Notes under the pieces: generated by a model | Told to the model about the DNA's origin: nothing | Databases searched by the model: none | The model's input: only the letters and a program-made list of their open reading frames with translations | Shown here: positions 24,290 to 33,519 of the stretch, piece by piece | Position numbering within the stretch: position 1 is the first letter of the stretch | How the letters are laid out: each line of letters opens with the position of its first letter | From: Actinomycetota bacterium | Lineage (GTDB): Bacteria > Actinomycetota > Thermoleophilia > Solirubrobacterales > Solirubrobacteraceae | Assembly (NCBI GenBank): GCA_005884115.1 | Contig: VAXW01000005.1 | Span: 744,001 to 808,000, forward strand | Direction of reading: 5' to 3' | DNA: 64,000 nucleotides | Program-made: the position numbers and the translations under genes

Positions 24290-24976
24290 CTACGCATCGG
24301 GCGGCGCGCACTCCGCTCCCGCTCCTGCGCCGTCGCCATCCAGGTGCGCCGCGTGCACGCCAGGGCGCAACCCGAGCCCCAGGCCCACGCGCTGCAGCAG
24401 CGCGAGCAGCTGTTCGCGCTCCTGGAGGCTCAGGTCGGCGAGCAGCTCGCGCTCGAAGTCGACGGCTAGCGCGAGCGCGCGCTCGAGCAGGGAACGGCCG
24501 CGGTCTGTGAGGTGGAGCTCGCGCGTGCGCCGGTCGAGCGGGTTGTGGCGGCGCTCCAGCAGGCCGCGCCCTTCGAGCGCGTCCACGAACGCGACCATGC
24601 GGCTCGCCGGGATCTGCAGCAGTCCGCCGACCGCTTGCTGGGATCTCCCCTCGGCGCTGGCGACCGTGCGCAGGAGCGCGAATTCGCGAGGCTCGAGCTG
24701 GAGCGGCGCGAGCGTCGCGCGAAAACGCGCGGCCACCGCATAGCCGAGCGAGGAGAGGGTGAAGCCAACGGAATGGGACGTGGGCGGCGCTATGCTCGCG
24801 GGCGGCGGCGATTGCCCGTCCGGGCGCCCGCCCTCGCCGGCCACCGCCGGCGCGCCCGGGCCGGGCGGCTGCGGGTTGCGCTGCGCGAGTTTGCCCGAGC
24901 TGGGCGATGAGTCTGCCGGCGCCGGCAGGTCATCACCTCCAGCGGGCCCTCCCCCGGGTCCTACACGAATCGTCAC
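24290..24976 (-). CDS. MarR-family regulator with long disordered N-terminus
   Basis: About 228 residues from GTG 24976. The first 65 residues are Pro/Gly-rich and probably disordered. A MarR winged-helix domain follows (E-F-A-L-L-R-T-V, then R-S-Q-Q-A-V-G-G-L-L, then the wing N-P-L-D-R-R-T-R-E-L-H-L-T). The C-terminus ends with a Gly/Ala tail. An internal start near the S-H-S-V-G-F segment is possible. Divergent from the MMPL/ABC exporter operon, which it very likely controls. Confidence 0.85.
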   Translation of the reverse strand: MTIRVGPGGGPAGGDDLPAPADSSPSSGKLAQRNPQPPGPGAPAVAGEGGRPDGQSPPPASIAPPTSHSVGFTLSSLGYAVAARFRATLAPLQLEPREFALLRTVASAEGRSQQAVGGLLQIPASRMVAFVDALEGRGLLERRHNPLDRRTRELHLTDRGRSLLERALALAVDFERELLADLSLQEREQLLALLQRVGLGLGLRPGVHAAHLDGDGAGAGAECAPPDA

Positions 24977-24983
24977 AACACGT

Positions 24984-24994
24984 TGATCATATCA
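24984..24994 (+). promoter_or_regulatory. Palindrome in the marR-MMPL control region
   Basis: TGATCATATCA (TGAT-CAT-ATCA) lies in the only A/T-rich stretch between the MarR gene and the MMPL gene, followed by TATGCT at 25009 as a possible -10. The position fits a MarR operator that would control both directions. Confidence 0.4.
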
Positions 24995-25062
24995 GCGCGG
25001 AATGTTTTATGCTATAGATGATTCCGAATCGAACCATTCCCCAAGAACCACGGAGGCAAGCA

Positions 25063-27312
25063 ATGACCGAGCCCGCACCTGCCGGCGGCGCGCCCTCATC
25101 TTCTCCCAGCTCTAGCCAGCGTAGCGCGCACTTCTTGGCCGCATCCGGGCCGATCCTCCGCGTCACGCGTGTGGTGCTCGCGCACAAGCGACTCGTCGTC
25201 TGCTTCTGGGTCCTGATCACGCTCGTGGGGATGGCCTCCGCGGGATCGGCGACGAAAGCGCTGAAACAGAAGTTCTCGGTCCCCGGCAAGGAAGGGTGGG
25301 TCACCAACCAGCAGATCGCGCGCAACTTCCACGGAACCGGCGGCAACAGCGCGCCGCTGCTGGCGGTCGTCACGCTCCCGCCTGGCCAGAGCGTGAGCTC
25401 GCGCACCGTCCAGACGGGCCTGCGCGGCGTCGAAGCGCGCCTTCGGAGGACGCTGCCGGGCACGCGCATGGCGGGCTTTGCGAGCACCAGCAGCAAGACG
25501 TTCCTCTCGCGCGACGGGCGCACGACGTTCATCGTCGCCTACCCGCCGCCCGACCCCAACCAGGCTTTCAACGACAACCCGAACGCGGCCAAGAAAGCCA
25601 CCGCGGCGCTCAAGGGCGTCACCATCGCCGGTGCGCCAGTCCATCTTACGGGCTTCGATGCGCTGTCGGTGCAGAGCGGCGGCGGCAACGGCCCCGGCGT
25701 GCTGCTCGAGGCCCTGCTCGGGGGCTTCGGCGCGCTGCTCGTTCTGGCCTTCGTGTTCGGGTCGTTCCTCGCGCTCGTGCCGATGATGATGGCGATCGCC
25801 TCGATCCTCACCACCTTCCTCGTGGTCTGGGGGCTGACCACGATCACCGAAGTCTCGCCCATCGTCCAGTTCCTCATCGCCCTCATCGGGTTGGGGGTCT
25901 CGATCGACTACGCGCTGCTCGTGGTCGTGCGCTGGCGCGAGGAGCGCGCCCACGGCCTGAGCGGAGACGAGGCGGTCGAACGAGCGATGCAGACTGCGGG
26001 GCGCGCTGTGGTGTTCAGCGGCACGACGGTCGCCATCGGCCTGCTGGCGCTCGTCGCTCTGCCGCTTCCCTTCCTGCGCTCGGTCGGCTACGGGGGCATG
26101 CTGATCCCGCTCATCAGCGTGCTCGTGGCCATGACGCTGTTGCCGGTCGTGCTCAGCAAGATCGGCTCGCGGCTCGACTGGCCGCACGTGCGCAACGACG
26201 ATAAGGCGAGCCGCTCGTGGACGGGCTGGGCGCACCTGGTGGTGCGCAGGCGCTGGATCGCCGCCCTGGGCGCGGCGCTGGTGCTCGCGGCGCTCGTGCT
26301 CGCGGCGACGAACCTGCAGCTCGGCATCTCCAACGTGAACACGATCGCCAAGCGCGGAGACGCCAAGCAGGGCCTGCTCGCGCTCCAGCGCTCAGGCATC
26401 GGCTCCGGCTCGATCGTCCCGCACGAGGTGCTCGTGCGCGGCTCGACCTCGCCCGGCGCGGTGGCCGCGCGCCTGTCGGCTCTAGAGGACGTGCACGGCG
26501 CGATCGCGCCGGCATCGCCGCAGTGGCGCAAGCCCGGGACGGCGCTGGTGGACGTGTTCGCGACCCCCGACGCGTCATCGGCGAGCGGGCGCTCGAGCCT
26601 CGACCGCGTGCGCTCGGCGGTGCGCGCGTCCGGCCCAGGCGTGCACCTCGGCGGCCTGGCCGCGCAGAACGACGACTTCATCAGCGCGGTGTACGGGAAC
26701 TTCCCGCTGATGATCGCCCTGATCGCGCTGATCACCTTCGTGCTGCTCGCGCGCGCCTTCCGCTCGCTGCTTTTGCCGTTGAAGGCGGTCGTGCTCAACG
26801 TGATCAGCGTCGGCGCGGCCTGGGGCGTGCTCGAGCTCGTGTGGCAGGCCGGCCACGGCTCCCAGCAGATCTGGGGCATCGCCGCGACGGGATCTGTGAC
26901 AGCCTGGATCCCGCTGATGGTGTTCGCGTTCCTGTTCGGGCTCTCGATGGACTACGAGGTCTTCATCCTCGCCCGCATGCGCGAAGAGTACGACGCCAGC
27001 GGCTCCACCGACACGGCCGTGGTCAGGGGGATCGGGCGCACGGGACGGCTCGTCACGAGCGCCGCTCTGATCCTGTTCCTGGCGTTCATCTCGCTCGCCT
27101 CGGGACCGGAGACCGAAGTCAAAGTGCTGGCCACCGGACTGGCCGCGGGCATCCTGTTGGACGCGACAGTGATCCGCGCGCTGCTCGTGCCGGCGGTGAT
27201 CTCGCTGTTCGGTCGCTGGAACTGGTGGCTGCCGCACCTGCCGGCGCGCCTGCTGCGCGTCGAGCCCTCCCCGCTGGGCCGTCTCAGGCCTGAGCTCGAG
27301 GGGTCGCGATGA
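25063..27312 (+). CDS. MMPL/RND-type membrane transporter
   Basis: A 749-residue protein from ATG 25063, preceded by GGAGG 8 bp upstream (an upstream ATG at 25018 has none). The MMPL architecture is complete: a first membrane segment (L-V-V-C-F-W-V-L-I), an extracellular loop, a block of membrane helices with G-L-G-V-S-I-D-Y-A-L, then the same arrangement again with G-L-S-M-D-Y-E-V-F. Asp in both S-I-D-Y and S-M-D-Y are the expected proton-relay residues. Related proteins export lipids, siderophores or drugs. The MarR neighbour and ABC exporter behind it suggest hydrophobic compound efflux. Confidence 0.92.
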   Translation: MTEPAPAGGAPSSSPSSSQRSAHFLAASGPILRVTRVVLAHKRLVVCFWVLITLVGMASAGSATKALKQKFSVPGKEGWVTNQQIARNFHGTGGNSAPLLAVVTLPPGQSVSSRTVQTGLRGVEARLRRTLPGTRMAGFASTSSKTFLSRDGRTTFIVAYPPPDPNQAFNDNPNAAKKATAALKGVTIAGAPVHLTGFDALSVQSGGGNGPGVLLEALLGGFGALLVLAFVFGSFLALVPMMMAIASILTTFLVVWGLTTITEVSPIVQFLIALIGLGVSIDYALLVVVRWREERAHGLSGDEAVERAMQTAGRAVVFSGTTVAIGLLALVALPLPFLRSVGYGGMLIPLISVLVAMTLLPVVLSKIGSRLDWPHVRNDDKASRSWTGWAHLVVRRRWIAALGAALVLAALVLAATNLQLGISNVNTIAKRGDAKQGLLALQRSGIGSGSIVPHEVLVRGSTSPGAVAARLSALEDVHGAIAPASPQWRKPGTALVDVFATPDASSASGRSSLDRVRSAVRASGPGVHLGGLAAQNDDFISAVYGNFPLMIALIALITFVLLARAFRSLLLPLKAVVLNVISVGAAWGVLELVWQAGHGSQQIWGIAATGSVTAWIPLMVFAFLFGLSMDYEVFILARMREEYDASGSTDTAVVRGIGRTGRLVTSAALILFLAFISLASGPETEVKVLATGLAAGILLDATVIRALLVPAVISLFGRWNWWLPHLPARLLRVEPSPLGRLRPELEGSR

Positions 27313-28367
27313 GCGACGGCGCCCACGACGGGCGCGACGGCGCCCACGACGGGCGCATCGGCGGCATCGAGGTCGAAGGCCTCGTGCGCGTCTTCAAGGG
27401 CGGCGTGCGGGCGGTCGACGGGATCGACCTGAGCGTCGCCCCGGGCGAGATCTTCGGCTTCCTCGGCCCCAACGGCGCGGGCAAGTCGACGACGGTGCTG
27501 GTGCTGACGACGCTCCTGCCGCCCACCTCCGGCAAGGCGCGAGTCGGCGGGCTCGACGTTGTGCGCGAGGGCGCGGCGGTGCGGCGCGCGATCGGCGCCT
27601 CGCTGCAGGAGTCGGCGCTGGATCCGTTCCTCTCGGGCCGCGAGCACATGCGCCTGCAGAGCGCCCTGCACGGGATCGGCAAGTCCGAGCGCGACGCGCG
27701 CGGCGATGAGCTGCTCGCCCGCGTGGGCCTGACCGAGGCCGCCGACCGCAAGGTCGGAGGCTACTCGGGCGGGATGAAGCGCCGGCTCGATCTCGCGCTC
27801 GCGCTCGTGCACCGCCCGCGACTGCTGTTCCTCGACGAGCCCACGACGGGCCTCGATGTGCAGAGCCGCACGGCGCTGTGGGATGAGGTGCGCCGCCTGG
27901 CCGCCGATGGGGTCACGGTGTTCTTGACAACCCAGTATCTGGAGGAGGCCGACGCGCTCGCCGACCGCGTGGGCATCATCGACCGCGGCAAGCTCGTGGC
28001 CGAGGGAACCCCCACGGAGCTGAAGGCGACGATCGGGCGCCCGAGCGTCGAGGCCATCCCGGCAGACCCCGCCGAGCGCGCGCGCCTCGCCGCGGTGCTG
28101 GAGCGCTTCGGCGAGCAGGTGGCGGGCTCGACCAACGGCGTGGCCACGCGACTGCCCGAGGGCTTCGGCGACCTGGCCGAGATCGTGCGCGCGCTCGACG
28201 CCGAGGGCGTGGCGATCGCCGATCTGCGATTGCACGCGCCGACGCTCAGCGACGTCTTCCTGGCCAAGACGGGGCGCTCGCTCGAGGGCGCAGCCGACGA
28301 CGACGGCAGCGGCGCGGGCGCCGGAAGCGGGCGCGGGCGGGAGAGGGCCGAAGCAGCCGGCAGATGA
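27309..28367 (+). CDS. ABC transporter ATP-binding protein (DrrA-like)
   Basis: A 352-residue protein overlapping the MMPL stop as ATGA. Walker A is G-P-N-G-A-G-K-S-T, the signature S-G-G-M-K-R-R, and Walker B F-L-D-E-P-T-T-G-L-D. The C-terminal domain of DrrA/daunorubicin-type exporters is present and is followed by a Gly/Arg-rich tail. The N-terminus contains a duplicated D-G-A-H-D-G-R. With the two permeases downstream it forms one exporter. Confidence 0.93.
   Translation: MSDGAHDGRDGAHDGRIGGIEVEGLVRVFKGGVRAVDGIDLSVAPGEIFGFLGPNGAGKSTTVLVLTTLLPPTSGKARVGGLDVVREGAAVRRAIGASLQESALDPFLSGREHMRLQSALHGIGKSERDARGDELLARVGLTEAADRKVGGYSGGMKRRLDLALALVHRPRLLFLDEPTTGLDVQSRTALWDEVRRLAADGVTVFLTTQYLEEADALADRVGIIDRGKLVAEGTPTELKATIGRPSVEAIPADPAERARLAAVLERFGEQVAGSTNGVATRLPEGFGDLAEIVRALDAEGVAIADLRLHAPTLSDVFLAKTGRSLEGAADDDGSGAGAGSGRGRERAEAAGR
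27315..27356 (+). repeat. Two 21-bp tandem copies at the ATPase start
   Basis: GACGGCGCCCACGACGGGCG plus C is repeated exactly twice (27315-27335, 27336-27356) and adds seven residues to the N-terminus. It lies before the ATPase fold, so copy number could change without loss of function. Confidence 0.8.
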
Positions 28368-29143
28368 GCCAGGCCGTGCTCACAGAGGTCGGCGCGCTGG
28401 CCAGGCGGGCGCTGCTGAAGACGCTGCGCCAGCCCTTCCAGGTCTTCCCGATCGTGTTCTTCCCGGCGATCCTGCTCGCGGTCAACGCGAGCGGGCTGAA
28501 AGCCGCGACGCGGCTGCCGGGATTCCCGACGCACTCCTACGTCTCCTTCGCGATCGCCGTGGCCTTCATCCAGGGGGCGATGTTCTCGATGATCAACACG
28601 GGCACCAACCTCGCCGAGGACATCGAGAGCGGCTTCTTCAACCGTCTCGCGCTCACGCCGCTGCGCCGGGTTCCGCTGATCGGCGGGCTGCTGGTCGGGG
28701 TGGCGGCCATGGGCGCGCTGCAGTCGGCCTTCTATGTCGCCCTCGGGCTCGCCGCCGGCGCCAACCTGGAGGCTGGGCTCGGCGGGGCGTTCGTGATCGT
28801 GGCGCTCGGGGCTCTGGCCGCGCTGGGCTTCGGCGCTTTGGGCTGCGTGGCCGCGCTGCGCACGGGCTCGGGCGAGGCCGTGCAGGGGCTCTTCCCGCTG
28901 TTCTTCGTGTTCATCTTCCTGTCCTCGAGCAACCTGCCGCGCGAGCTGCTGCGGACGGGCTGGTTTCACACGGTCGCGACCTGGAACCCGATCTCGTATC
29001 TGATCGAGGGCTTTCGCAGTCTCTTCATCTCGGGGTGGGACGCGACCGCGCTTGGGCGCGGCTTCGCCGTCGCCGCAGGGCTCTCGGCCGTGGCGCTGCT
29101 CGGCGTCGCTGGAGCGCTGCGCACGAGGTTGCAGCGCACATGA
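28364..29143 (+). CDS. ABC-2 type permease, first copy
   Basis: A 259-residue protein with about six membrane segments, overlapping the ATPase gene as ATGA. The pattern follows ABC-2 permeases: cytoplasmic start, A-I-A-V-A-F-I-Q-G-A-M-F-S, an E-D-I-E-S-G-F-F-N-R-L cytoplasmic turn after the second helix, and W-N-P-I-S-Y-L-I-E-G before the last helix. It probably pairs with the next permease in a heterodimer. Confidence 0.9.
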   Translation: MSQAVLTEVGALARRALLKTLRQPFQVFPIVFFPAILLAVNASGLKAATRLPGFPTHSYVSFAIAVAFIQGAMFSMINTGTNLAEDIESGFFNRLALTPLRRVPLIGGLLVGVAAMGALQSAFYVALGLAAGANLEAGLGGAFVIVALGALAALGFGALGCVAALRTGSGEAVQGLFPLFFVFIFLSSSNLPRELLRTGWFHTVATWNPISYLIEGFRSLFISGWDATALGRGFAVAAGLSAVALLGVAGALRTRLQRT

Positions 29144-29937
29144 CGCGCATCCGGGCAAGGCGCGGGCGGGGAAGCATGTGGCGCGTGGCGCGCGCGATCG
29201 CGTGGCGCAACCTGCATACCTACGTGCGCAGGCCCGACCTGTTCGTTCCCTCGCTCGTGTTCCCGCTCGTGTTCTTCGCGAGCTTCGCCGGCGGGCTTTC
29301 GGCGCTCGGTTCGATCCCCGGCTTTCGCTTCCCCGCCGGCTACACGGCATTCCAGTTCGTCTTCGTGCTGTGCCAGTCGGCGATGTTCTCGGGACTGTTC
29401 ACCGGCTTCTCCCTGGCCTTCGACTTCGAGGGCGGCTTCGCGCGCCGCCTGATGCTGGCGGCCGAGGATCGCCGCGGGATCGCGCTCGGATATGCGCTTG
29501 TCGCGCTCTCGCGCGCGTGCATAACGCTCACGCTGCTGACCGCCGTGGCGCTCGTCGCAGGCATGAACGTGACGGGCAACGGCGTCGATCTGTTCGGGCT
29601 CTACGGGCTGGCGGTGCTGCTCGTGCTGGTCGGATACGCCTGGGCGGCCGGCGTCGCCTTTCGCTTTCGCTCGATCCAGGCCGGACCGCTGATGCAGACG
29701 CCGGTCTTCTTGATCCTGTTCCTGGCGCCGGTCTACGTGCCGCTGAGCCTGCTCCAGGGCTGGATCCATACGGTGGCGTCGGCCAACCCGGCGACCGCCT
29801 TCCTGGAGGCGGGGCGAGGGCTGATCTCGGGCGTCCACGATCACACCGCGCTCGCGTACGCCTGCGCGGCGGGACTGATCGCGCTCTTCGCGCTGTGGCT
29901 GCTGAGCGGGCTGCGCAACGCCGAAGCCTCGCCTTAG
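29140..29937 (+). CDS. ABC-2 type permease, second copy
   Basis: A 265-residue protein, again coupled by ATGA. Same plan as the previous gene (D-F-E-G-G-F-A-R-R-L turn, A-N-P-A-T-A-F-L-E-A before the last helix), so the two come from one duplication. Last gene of the exporter operon; its TAG stop shares bases with the TAA stop of the convergent hydantoinase gene (TTAG at 29934-29937). Confidence 0.9.
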   Translation: MTRIRARRGRGSMWRVARAIAWRNLHTYVRRPDLFVPSLVFPLVFFASFAGGLSALGSIPGFRFPAGYTAFQFVFVLCQSAMFSGLFTGFSLAFDFEGGFARRLMLAAEDRRGIALGYALVALSRACITLTLLTAVALVAGMNVTGNGVDLFGLYGLAVLLVLVGYAWAAGVAFRFRSIQAGPLMQTPVFLILFLAPVYVPLSLLQGWIHTVASANPATAFLEAGRGLISGVHDHTALAYACAAGLIALFALWLLSGLRNAEASP

Positions 29938-31475
29938 GCGCCCGGGCTGCCGTAGCCGCCGCCGCCGGGCGTTTCGATGCGCAGACGCTGCCCCGCTCGC
30001 AGCGTGCCCGTCGCCTTTGCGGGCAGCGGGTCGCCGTCGAGCAGGTCGCGGCCGGCTGCGCCGGGGCTCCCGCCGGCAGCGCCGCGCGGGGCGTGCCGCC
30101 GGCGCTCGGCGATGAGCGAGAAGCGGGTCTCGCGCAGCACCTCGATCTCGCGCACGACGCCGTCGCCTCCCCGATGGCCGCCGGCGCCGCCTGAGCCGCG
30201 GCGCAGCGCGTACTCGACGACGCGCAGCGGGAATTCGCGCTCGAGCGCCTCGACGGGGGTGTTGAGCGTGTTGCTCATCGCCACGTGCACGCCGCTGGCG
30301 CCGTCGGCGTCGGCGCACGCGCCCTGCCCGCCGCCGATCGTCTCGTAGTAGCTGAAGCTCTCATCGCCGAGCGTGAGGTTGTTCATCGTGCCCTGCCCCT
30401 GGGCGCGGCCGAAGGCGCTCAGCACGAGGTCGGCGACGCGCGAGGAGGTCTCCACGTTGCCCGCCGCGACCGCTGCCCCGGGGCGGGCGTTGAGCACGCT
30501 GCCGAGTGGCGCGCGCACCTCGATCGGGCGGTAGGCGCCGGCGGAGGGCGGGAGCTCGGGGTCGGTGAGCACGCGCACGGCGAACAGGCACGCGGAGCGC
30601 GTCACCGCCAGAGGGCAGTTGAGATTGCCCTCGTGCTGCTCGGCGCTGCCCGCGAAATCGAGGATCAGCTTGCCCTCGTGCACGCTCGCCGCAAGGCGCA
30701 GCTCGAGGTCGCCGTCGCGTGCCTCGAGCACGTCTGAGGCGTGGACGGGCCCGGCTGGAAGTGCGTCCAGGCAGGCCCGCGTGCGCCGCTCGGCGTAGTC
30801 GAGCACGGCGTCGGTCGCCGTGCGCAGGCGGTCGAGGCCGAGCCGGCGTGCAAGCTCTTGAAGGCGGCGGCAGCCGGTGAGGTTGGCGGCCAGCTGCGCG
30901 CGCAGGTCGGCGAGGCGCTCGGCGGGCTGTCGCATGCGCGCGACGAGCTCCTCGAGCGTGCGCTCATCGAGCGGCCGCGGAGCTATCACGACCCCCTCCT
31001 CCTCGAGCGTGCGGCTGTCGGCGGGCATCGACCCCGGCACCCGCCCGCCGACGTCGGCGTGGTGGGCGCGGCTCGCGGCGAAGCCGATCAGCGGCCCGGG
31101 CACGTCGCGCTGCTGCGGCGCGCCCGCGCTGGCCCCGCGCGGGCGCTCTTCGGCGAACACGGGCGTGATGACGGTGATGTCGGGGAGGTGCGTGCCGCCG
31201 GCGTAGGGGTCGTTGAGGATCCACGAGACCCCCGGCAGATGGCGCTCTTCGACGACCGCCGCAACGGCCGCGGGCATCGAGCCGAGGTGCACGGGGATGT
31301 GCTCGGCCTGCATCACCATCTGGCCGTCGGCGTCGAACAGGCCGGTGGAGGCGTCGCGGCGCTCCTTGATGTTGGCCGAGTGCGCCGAGCGCACGAGCGC
31401 GACGCCCATCTCTGCGCACGCGGCGCGCAGGGCTCCGGTGACGACCTGCAGCTCGATGGGATCCAGCGCATTCAT
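29934..31475 (-). CDS. Hydantoinase B/oxoprolinase beta subunit
   Basis: About 513 residues from ATG 31475, 4 bp after the partner gene's stop; ATG 31499 is an alternative that would overlap it. D-P-I-E-L-Q-V-V-T at the start, R-S-A-H-S-A-N-I-K-E-R-R-D and the Gly-rich C-terminus (G-G-G-G-Y-G) are typical of HyuB. With HyuA it hydrolyses a cyclic amide such as 5-oxoproline or an N-methylhydantoin in an ATP-dependent way; the exact substrate is open. Confidence 0.92.
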   Translation of the reverse strand: MNALDPIELQVVTGALRAACAEMGVALVRSAHSANIKERRDASTGLFDADGQMVMQAEHIPVHLGSMPAAVAAVVEERHLPGVSWILNDPYAGGTHLPDITVITPVFAEERPRGASAGAPQQRDVPGPLIGFAASRAHHADVGGRVPGSMPADSRTLEEEGVVIAPRPLDERTLEELVARMRQPAERLADLRAQLAANLTGCRRLQELARRLGLDRLRTATDAVLDYAERRTRACLDALPAGPVHASDVLEARDGDLELRLAASVHEGKLILDFAGSAEQHEGNLNCPLAVTRSACLFAVRVLTDPELPPSAGAYRPIEVRAPLGSVLNARPGAAVAAGNVETSSRVADLVLSAFGRAQGQGTMNNLTLGDESFSYYETIGGGQGACADADGASGVHVAMSNTLNTPVEALEREFPLRVVEYALRRGSGGAGGHRGGDGVVREIEVLRETRFSLIAERRRHAPRGAAGGSPGAAGRDLLDGDPLPAKATGTLRAGQRLRIETPGGGGYGSPGA

Positions 31476-31479
31476 CGCA

Positions 31480-33498
31480 TCAGACTCGGCTGACCCCATC
31501 GGGCTCGGCCGATCGCACGCGAGTCAGGCGGCAGCTTCCGTGCTCGTCGACGGCGAGCGACCAGCCGGGGGGCACGAGCAGCGTGGCCTCCGGCTGAGCG
31601 CACAGGGCGGGCCCATGGAGGCGTGTCTGCTGGGGTGGCTCGCCGCGCAAGACCGAGGCCTCGCGCGGTAGGCCGTCGAAAACGATCTCGGTCCGCGAGG
31701 GTTCCGGGGGCGGCGCGGCGGGGGCGCGCAGGCGCAGGCGCGGCGCTTCACCCCAGGCGGAGACGCGGAGGTTCACGAGTTCGACCTCGGCTGAGTCCTC
31801 GCGGTAGCCGTAGCGCTCCTCGTGGGCGCGCGCGAACGCCGCGAGCAGCTGCTCGGGAGAGCCGTCTCCTGGCTGCTCGACGGACAGCTCGAAGGACTGT
31901 CCGCGGTAGCGAAGCTCGTGGCGGATCCTCACTCGCGCGGGTGGCGAGCCGAGCTCTGCGCCGGCCTGCTCGATGAGCGCGTCGCGTTCGGCGGACAGGC
32001 GCTGCGCGCTGAGCGACGCGCCCGCGAGCATCACGGTGCGCGAGACGTCGCGCCGCGGAGCGGCGGCGGCGAGGCCGAGCGCGCTGAGCACGCCGGAGGC
32101 GCGCGGGCAGATCACGCGCTCGATCCCGAGCTCGCCTGCCATCGCGGCCGCGTGCAGCGGCCCGGCGCCGCCGAAGGGCATCAGCGCGAACGCGCGCGGG
32201 TCGAGCCCCCGCTCGACCGTCACGAGCCGCAGGGCGCCGAGCATCTCGGCCTCGGCCACGCGCACGATGCCCTCCGCACAGGCGAGCACCTCCATCTCGA
32301 GCTCGCGCGCGAGCGCGCCGACGGCGGCCTCCGCCGCTGCGCGATCGAGCGCCAGCTCACCCGCGAGCGGTGCGTCTGAAAGCAGGCGGCCGAGCAGCAG
32401 GTTGGCGTCGGTGACGGTGGGCTCTGACCCGCCGCGCGCGTAGCAGGCGGGGCCGGGCACGGCGCCGGCGGACTGGGGGCCGACGCGCAAGGCGCCGCCG
32501 GCGTCGCGCCACGCGATCGAGCCTCCGCCGGCGCCGACGGTGTGGATGTCGAGCGCGGGCAGCGACAGCGGCCGCCCGGCGATCGTGCGCTCGGCGGTCT
32601 CGGCGATCTGCCCACCGGCGATCACGCACACGTCGCAGGAGGTACCGCCCATGTCGAAGCACAGCACGTCGCGCTCGCCGGCGAGCTCGGCCACCAGCAG
32701 CGCCGCTCCGGCGCCGCCGGCGGGCCCGGAGAGCACGGTCAGCGCGGCGTGGGCGCCCGCGCGCGCGGTCTCGGTCAGGCCTCCCGATGACTGCATCACC
32801 TTGGCCTCGGGCAGCTCGGCCGCGCGCGACTGCTCGCACAGCGAGCGCAGGTAGCTCGCGAGCAGCGGCGAGAGGGCGGCGTCGATGGTGGTCGTGGCCG
32901 TGCGCTCGTACTCGCGATATGTGCCCACGAGCTCGGAGGAGCTGGAGACGTGCGCGCCGGGGAGCAGCTCGGCGATCAGCTCGGCGAGCATGCGCTCGTG
33001 CTGGGGGTCTGCGTAGGAGTGCAGCAGCGCCACGGCTACGGCTTCGGGCCGCGCGCGAGCGATGTCTCGCACGAGCTCTTCGGCGGCATGCGGCTCGAGC
33101 GCGCGTTGGACGCCCTCGGGGCAGATGCGCTCGGGCGCCGCGAAGCGCAGCTCGTCGGGCACGAGCGGCGCAGGAGGCGAGCGGCACAGCTCGTACAGGC
33201 TGGGGCGCGCCTGGCGGGCGAGCTCGAGCACGTCGGTGAAGCCCTCGGTGGCGATCAGCGCGGTGCGGGCGGCCCGGCCCTCGAGCAGTGCGTTGGTCGC
33301 GACTGTCATGCCGTGCGCGAACAGCTCGACGTCCCCGGCGCGGGCGCCGGCGCGCTCGAGCACGAGGCGCACGGCGTCGAGCACCCCCACGGACTGCTCG
33401 TCAGGCGTCGAAGCTACCTTGGCGCTGAAGACGGCGGAGTCCGCGCCGACGAGGACCGCGTCGGTGAAGGTCCCGCCGACGTCGACTCCAAGAAGCAC
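31480..33498 (-). CDS. Hydantoinase A/oxoprolinase alpha subunit
   Basis: A 672-residue protein with GTG start. The N-terminal ATP-binding fold begins L-L-G-V-D-V-G-G-T-F-T-D-A, and the second half has D-M-G-G-T-S-C-D-V and G-G-A-G-P-L-H-A typical of HyuA. The Asp and Gly-rich motifs belong to the actin-like ATPase superfamily. First gene of the two-gene operon; no amino-acid transporter is adjacent. Confidence 0.93.
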   Translation of the reverse strand: MLLGVDVGGTFTDAVLVGADSAVFSAKVASTPDEQSVGVLDAVRLVLERAGARAGDVELFAHGMTVATNALLEGRAARTALIATEGFTDVLELARQARPSLYELCRSPPAPLVPDELRFAAPERICPEGVQRALEPHAAEELVRDIARARPEAVAVALLHSYADPQHERMLAELIAELLPGAHVSSSSELVGTYREYERTATTTIDAALSPLLASYLRSLCEQSRAAELPEAKVMQSSGGLTETARAGAHAALTVLSGPAGGAGAALLVAELAGERDVLCFDMGGTSCDVCVIAGGQIAETAERTIAGRPLSLPALDIHTVGAGGGSIAWRDAGGALRVGPQSAGAVPGPACYARGGSEPTVTDANLLLGRLLSDAPLAGELALDRAAAEAAVGALARELEMEVLACAEGIVRVAEAEMLGALRLVTVERGLDPRAFALMPFGGAGPLHAAAMAGELGIERVICPRASGVLSALGLAAAAPRRDVSRTVMLAGASLSAQRLSAERDALIEQAGAELGSPPARVRIRHELRYRGQSFELSVEQPGDGSPEQLLAAFARAHEERYGYREDSAEVELVNLRVSAWGEAPRLRLRAPAAPPPEPSRTEIVFDGLPREASVLRGEPPQQTRLHGPALCAQPEATLLVPPGWSLAVDEHGSCRLTRVRSAEPDGVSRV

Positions 33499-33519
33499 TC
33501 CTCGAAGCCTACGTAAGGC

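Noticed and set aside
25018-25040. Sequence resembling a tRNA T-loop (GGTTCGATTC on the minus strand)
   Set aside because: No matching acceptor, D or anticodon arms nearby.
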